Source: CAZFPT01 sp046541875
GTDB lineage: Bacteria; Planctomycetota; Phycisphaerae; SM23-33
DNA: 16,165 nt
Reading direction: 5' to 3'
Assembly: GCA_046541875.1 (NCBI GenBank)
Contig: JBKHCL010000075.1
Location: 1 to 16,165 of the forward strand
The notes beneath the pieces are model-generated. The model did no database searches and was not told where the DNA came from. It was given only the letters and a program-made list of their open reading frames with translations. Below, piece by piece: positions 13,319 through 16,165 of this stretch. The position numbers were made by a program, and so were the translations under genes. How positions within the stretch are numbered: position 1 is the first letter of the stretch; each line of letters begins with the position of its first letter.

Positions 13319-13324
13319 TATAAA
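13319..13324 (+). promoter_or_regulatory. Candidate -10 for the small membrane protein
   Basis: TATAAA stands 20 nt before the ATG at 13345 in otherwise GC-rich DNA. The -35 region (CGAACT at 17 bp) does not fit sigma-70; the GAACT core resembles some ECF sigma sites. The leader would be about 14 nt and made up mainly of the ribosome binding site. Confidence 0.3.
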
Positions 13325-13344
13325 GGTAGGGAAAGGAGTGTGCG

Positions 13345-13779
13345 ATGAAGCAGCAAACGGCAATGCGGGCGTTGCGGGTCTGGCTGGTGGTGGGTGGTGT
13401 GTCGCTGCTGGCGGCGCTGGTGGGGGTGTTCATGCCGTTTTCCTGGATGGACGCCGCCCACCGGTGGATGGACCTCGGGCCGATACCGTCGGCGGGGATC
13501 GTGGAGTATCTGGCGCGGGCGTTGTCGGCGATGTACGCGATGCTCGGCGGATTGTTCCTGATCTGCGCAGCCGACCCGGTTCGGCTGGCGGCGGTGGTCA
13601 CCTACGCGCTGATTTCCGTGGCGGCGGTCGCGATCGGGATGTTGATGATTCTCTCGCTCACCCGGCCTGAACTGGTGCCCTGGATCGCCGCCGACGCGAT
13701 ATCGGCGTCCGTTTATGCCGCGGTGGGCCTGTTCCTGCAGCGGGCAGCCCGCGTGGGCCCCGGCAGTGCGGCTGTGTAG
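13345..13779 (+). CDS. Small four-helix integral membrane protein
   Basis: The 144-aa product has about four hydrophobic segments (about 10-30, 52-75, 80-103 and 110-132) joined by short loops, with Arg/Lys near the N-terminus and after the last helix. No catalytic or binding motif is visible. AAAGGAG 7-8 nt before the ATG fixes the start. It faces the GH28-like gene tail to tail across about 110 nt. Function unknown. Confidence 0.75.
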   Translation: MKQQTAMRALRVWLVVGGVSLLAALVGVFMPFSWMDAAHRWMDLGPIPSAGIVEYLARALSAMYAMLGGLFLICAADPVRLAAVVTYALISVAAVAIGMLMILSLTRPELVPWIAADAISASVYAAVGLFLQRAARVGPGSAAV

Positions 13780-13826
13780 ACGGCGCAGGAAGTCGTTGCT
13801 GCGGGACGCTTTTCGTGGCATGGATC

Positions 13827-13864
13827 GTAGGGCCCGCAACTTGTTGCGGGCGGAACAACCCTAC
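13827..13864. repeat. Bipartite palindrome between convergent genes
   Basis: GCCCGCAA-CTTG-TTGCGGGC (13832-13851) is a perfect hairpin nested in GTAGG/CCTAC (13827-13831, 13860-13864). It lies between the stops of two convergent genes and may end transcription both ways, although T-runs are absent. The shape resembles REP-type elements, but only one copy is in this window. Confidence 0.5.
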
Positions 13865-13889
13865 CCCGACAAGGTTGGCGGCCGAACAA

Positions 13890-15722
13890 CTATTTGCCGG
13901 CCGGCTCGAAGAGCATGAACTCGCCCAGGGAAACATTGTTGTTGCCGGGCATCCCGTGCAGTTCCACGCGCAGCTTGCGGGCGGTGACCTTCTCAAAGAG
14001 GGCTTCGGTTCCGCCGTCGCCGTCAACGAGGCAGTGGTCGACCAGGCGTTTCCATTGGCCTTCGATTTCGGCGAAGAGCGAGACGCCCAAGGCGTTGCCC
14101 CTGCCCCTTCCGTTTATGCGGATCCCCAGCAGGTCCTGTTCCTTGCCCAGGTCCAATTCAAACGCGGCGCGGTCGCGATTGCGAACACCGCCGGTGGTGG
14201 ACGGGTCGCCGTCGAGGATGGCCTTGAGCCCGCCGTCGCTGGACGATTTCCACTCGTCGCTCCTGGAGGTCACCTTGTCGGCAAGGCCCTTGATGCAGCG
14301 GCGGTCGTTCTTGCCGGCCTTGAAGACGATGTCCTCGGTGTGCTTCATGGTGAACCCGCTTGCCTTGGCGTCGCGGATCGGTTGGCCGTCCAGGTGCAGC
14401 CCTTCAAAGGTGACGTCGTGGATTTTGTGCTTCTCGTCGAAGCCTTCCATGCGCGGGGCTTGGCGCGTGCCGACGTTGAGGATATTGACGTTGCGGACCG
14501 TCACGTCGTGGATGCTGCCCAGTCCGCGGCGCTTCTGGATAACGAAGTCGATTGCCCGTGCCCAACCCAGGCCGCAGGTAAGGTTCTCGATGGTGACGTT
14601 GTGGATCTCCGCGCCGTCCCGCAGTTGGATGATGGCGGCCCGCATGCACGAGACAATCTCGATGTTGCGGTAGGTGATGTCCTTGAACGCCTGGCCGTTG
14701 GTCTCGGTGCCGATCTTCACGCCCCCGTACTTGAGACACTGCAGCAGGCAGTACTCGGCGGTGATGTCGGATGTCTCCTTCCAGTGCGATTGGAAGGACT
14801 TGGTCGCGATGCAGTCGTCCACGGTCACGATGTACACGTCGCTGATGTGGACCTTGCGGCAGTTGACCGGGTCGATTCCGTCCTTGCCCCCGAAGACCTT
14901 GTAGTTGCGGACGGTCACATTGGTGCTGAAGTCGAACCGCGTGTTCCAGTTGTAGTCGAAGTTCGTCGAGATCAGCCCCTCGATGTGGAGCTTGTCGACG
15001 TTGTTGGTCCGCAGGCAGCCGGCCTGGTTGGTGCCCGGTGAGCCGGTGAAATCCAGGATGCCCTCGCCGGTGAGACGGATGTTGTTGGCATCCTCGGCCA
15101 GGAATCGGATGGATTTGATGATTGCCTCCGGAGCAAGATGCATGTTCACATTGCTCTTGAGTCGCAGGGTGGAGTTCTTGCTGCCGCCGTAGGTACCGTT
15201 GGGAACATAGAGCGTTCCGCCGCCATCCTTGTGCAGCGTGTCGACGGCCTGCTGGAAGACCCCGACCATGTCCGTCTTACCGGTGGTGTCGATGCCTTCC
15301 AGCTTCGAGGCATCCACGACATTTTTGCCGGTGGGTTTTTTGGGCATGGGGTAGGTAAACAGGGCCAGGGCACCGTTCTTGTTGATCTTCACGCGCAGGT
15401 TGCAGGGCTCGGCGACGGTGAGTACGAGCTGGTTGCCGTCGATTTCGGAGGTGACCTTGGCCCACTTGGGACGCACCTCGTAGCCGGCGATGGGCTTGTT
15501 CCCGTCGACCGCGATGGCGATGCGCGTTTTTCCCGAAATTGCCAGGCGGGCCATCCGGATGCGGTTCTTCCAGAACGCCTTCACCGGGATGTTCTTGCCC
15601 TCGGCGGTGACGGTGTAGGAGGCGTCGGCCTTTCCGAGCGGCGTATCGAACGGCTGAGCGTCGGCGGCCAAGAGTGCGGGGATTGCCAGCAAAGCCAGCA
15701 GAGCGGCGGTGATGCGTGTCAT
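13890..15722 (-). CDS. Secreted right-handed beta-helix protein, GH28-like, with C-terminal F5/8C-like domain
   Basis: I start this at the ATG at 15722 (610 aa), behind AGGGAG, because it opens with a signal peptide (MTRITAALLALLAIPALLA). Residues about 25-125 are beta-rich. About 140-470 form repeated beta-strand turns of a parallel beta-helix, with NVTVRNYKV, KVHISDVYIV and NVTIENLTC-type rungs. GH28-like positions are seen: DGID (281-284) and DDCIATKS (302-309), as in polygalacturonases. The usual His of the GHG motif is replaced (KYGGVKIG), so catalysis may differ, as in other beta-helix glycosidases. Residues about 480-608 resemble a discoidin/F5/8C sugar-binding domain (AILDGDPSTTGG, FELDLGKEQDLLGIRI). 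It is likely an extracytoplasmic polysaccharide-degrading enzyme. Confidence 0.78.
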   Translation of the reverse strand: MTRITAALLALLAIPALLAADAQPFDTPLGKADASYTVTAEGKNIPVKAFWKNRIRMARLAISGKTRIAIAVDGNKPIAGYEVRPKWAKVTSEIDGNQLVLTVAEPCNLRVKINKNGALALFTYPMPKKPTGKNVVDASKLEGIDTTGKTDMVGVFQQAVDTLHKDGGGTLYVPNGTYGGSKNSTLRLKSNVNMHLAPEAIIKSIRFLAEDANNIRLTGEGILDFTGSPGTNQAGCLRTNNVDKLHIEGLISTNFDYNWNTRFDFSTNVTVRNYKVFGGKDGIDPVNCRKVHISDVYIVTVDDCIATKSFQSHWKETSDITAEYCLLQCLKYGGVKIGTETNGQAFKDITYRNIEIVSCMRAAIIQLRDGAEIHNVTIENLTCGLGWARAIDFVIQKRRGLGSIHDVTVRNVNILNVGTRQAPRMEGFDEKHKIHDVTFEGLHLDGQPIRDAKASGFTMKHTEDIVFKAGKNDRRCIKGLADKVTSRSDEWKSSSDGGLKAILDGDPSTTGGVRNRDRAAFELDLGKEQDLLGIRINGRGRGNALGVSLFAEIEGQWKRLVDHCLVDGDGGTEALFEKVTARKLRVELHGMPGNNNVSLGEFMLFEPAGK

Positions 15723-15902
15723 CGGGGGGCTCCCTGTCCGTTTTCGATCGCGCAAGGCGCAAAAGGTGACATAGCGGTAATGTAATCCAGTTGGGTACTG
15801 CTGAAACCCGGTGTTCTTGAGCAGGTATCGGCGAATGTGCCGGGAAAGTGACGGTCTGTGTCATTTCAGATAGCCGACGTTGCCGGTTGTCTGGGCGCAT
15901 GG

Positions 15903-15936
15903 AAAAGGCCCCGCATGCCGAAGCACACGGGGCCTT
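15903..15936 (-). terminator. Intrinsic terminator downstream of 16S rRNA
   Basis: A 14-bp stem (15905-15918 with 15923-15936, two G-T pairs) is capped by C-TTCG-G on the minus strand and followed by TTTT-CC. It lies about 180 nt past the 16S 3' end, so the rRNA transcript should stop here without a 23S gene. Confidence 0.85.

Positions 15937-16165
<229 letters not shown>

Overview
The window is a GC-rich bacterial chromosome segment. Three things suggest the phylum Planctomycetota, perhaps class Phycisphaerae: several secreted proteins with TPR-like repeats, a stand-alone homocysteine methyltransferase, and a 16S rRNA gene that is followed at once by a terminator instead of tRNA and 23S genes. 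This placement is inference. Only 52 nt of the 16S 3' end are visible at the right edge on the minus strand.

Layout. Positions 201-4968 are minus-strand. They hold a translationally coupled pair (a secreted repeat protein, then an exported HExxH peptidase), a homocysteine S-methyltransferase, and a TPR lipoprotein whose strong sigma-70 promoter lies so close to the start codon that the mRNA may be leaderless. Positions 5079-9297 are plus-strand: a small ORF, a PspF-like sigma-54 activator without a sensor domain, an MntP-like membrane protein, a degenerate receiver-domain protein behind a sigma-54-like -24/-12 element, and a Tat-exported metallophosphoesterase. Positions 9277-11934 return to the minus strand: btaA-btaB for betaine-lipid synthesis, overlapping the phosphoesterase tail to tail, then a lipoprotein-type MsrB with a clear terminator. 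From 12043 there is a candidate minus-strand non-coding RNA, then a flavodoxin-like gene, a 56-aa gene, a small membrane protein, a large secreted beta-helix (GH28-like) protein, and the 16S end.

The most interesting part is the non-coding stretch 7924-8397. It holds two tandem RNA-like units. Each is closed by a perfect 9- or 10-bp helix. Each contains an 8-bp hairpin that presents the same 10-nt loop (AGATGAGCGC), although the stem sequences differ and pair compensatingly. Each also has a hairpin with a pyrimidine-rich CCTCC loop. The array ends in a strong intrinsic terminator 90 nt before the phosphoesterase gene. I do not recognise it as a known RNA family. It could be a tandem leader/attenuator of the phosphoesterase or a free-standing small RNA.

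Functional theme. The phosphoesterase and btaAB together suggest phospholipid-to-betaine-lipid remodelling: release of diacylglycerol, then headgroup addition. This is inference from gene content and neighbourhood. No Pho box was seen.
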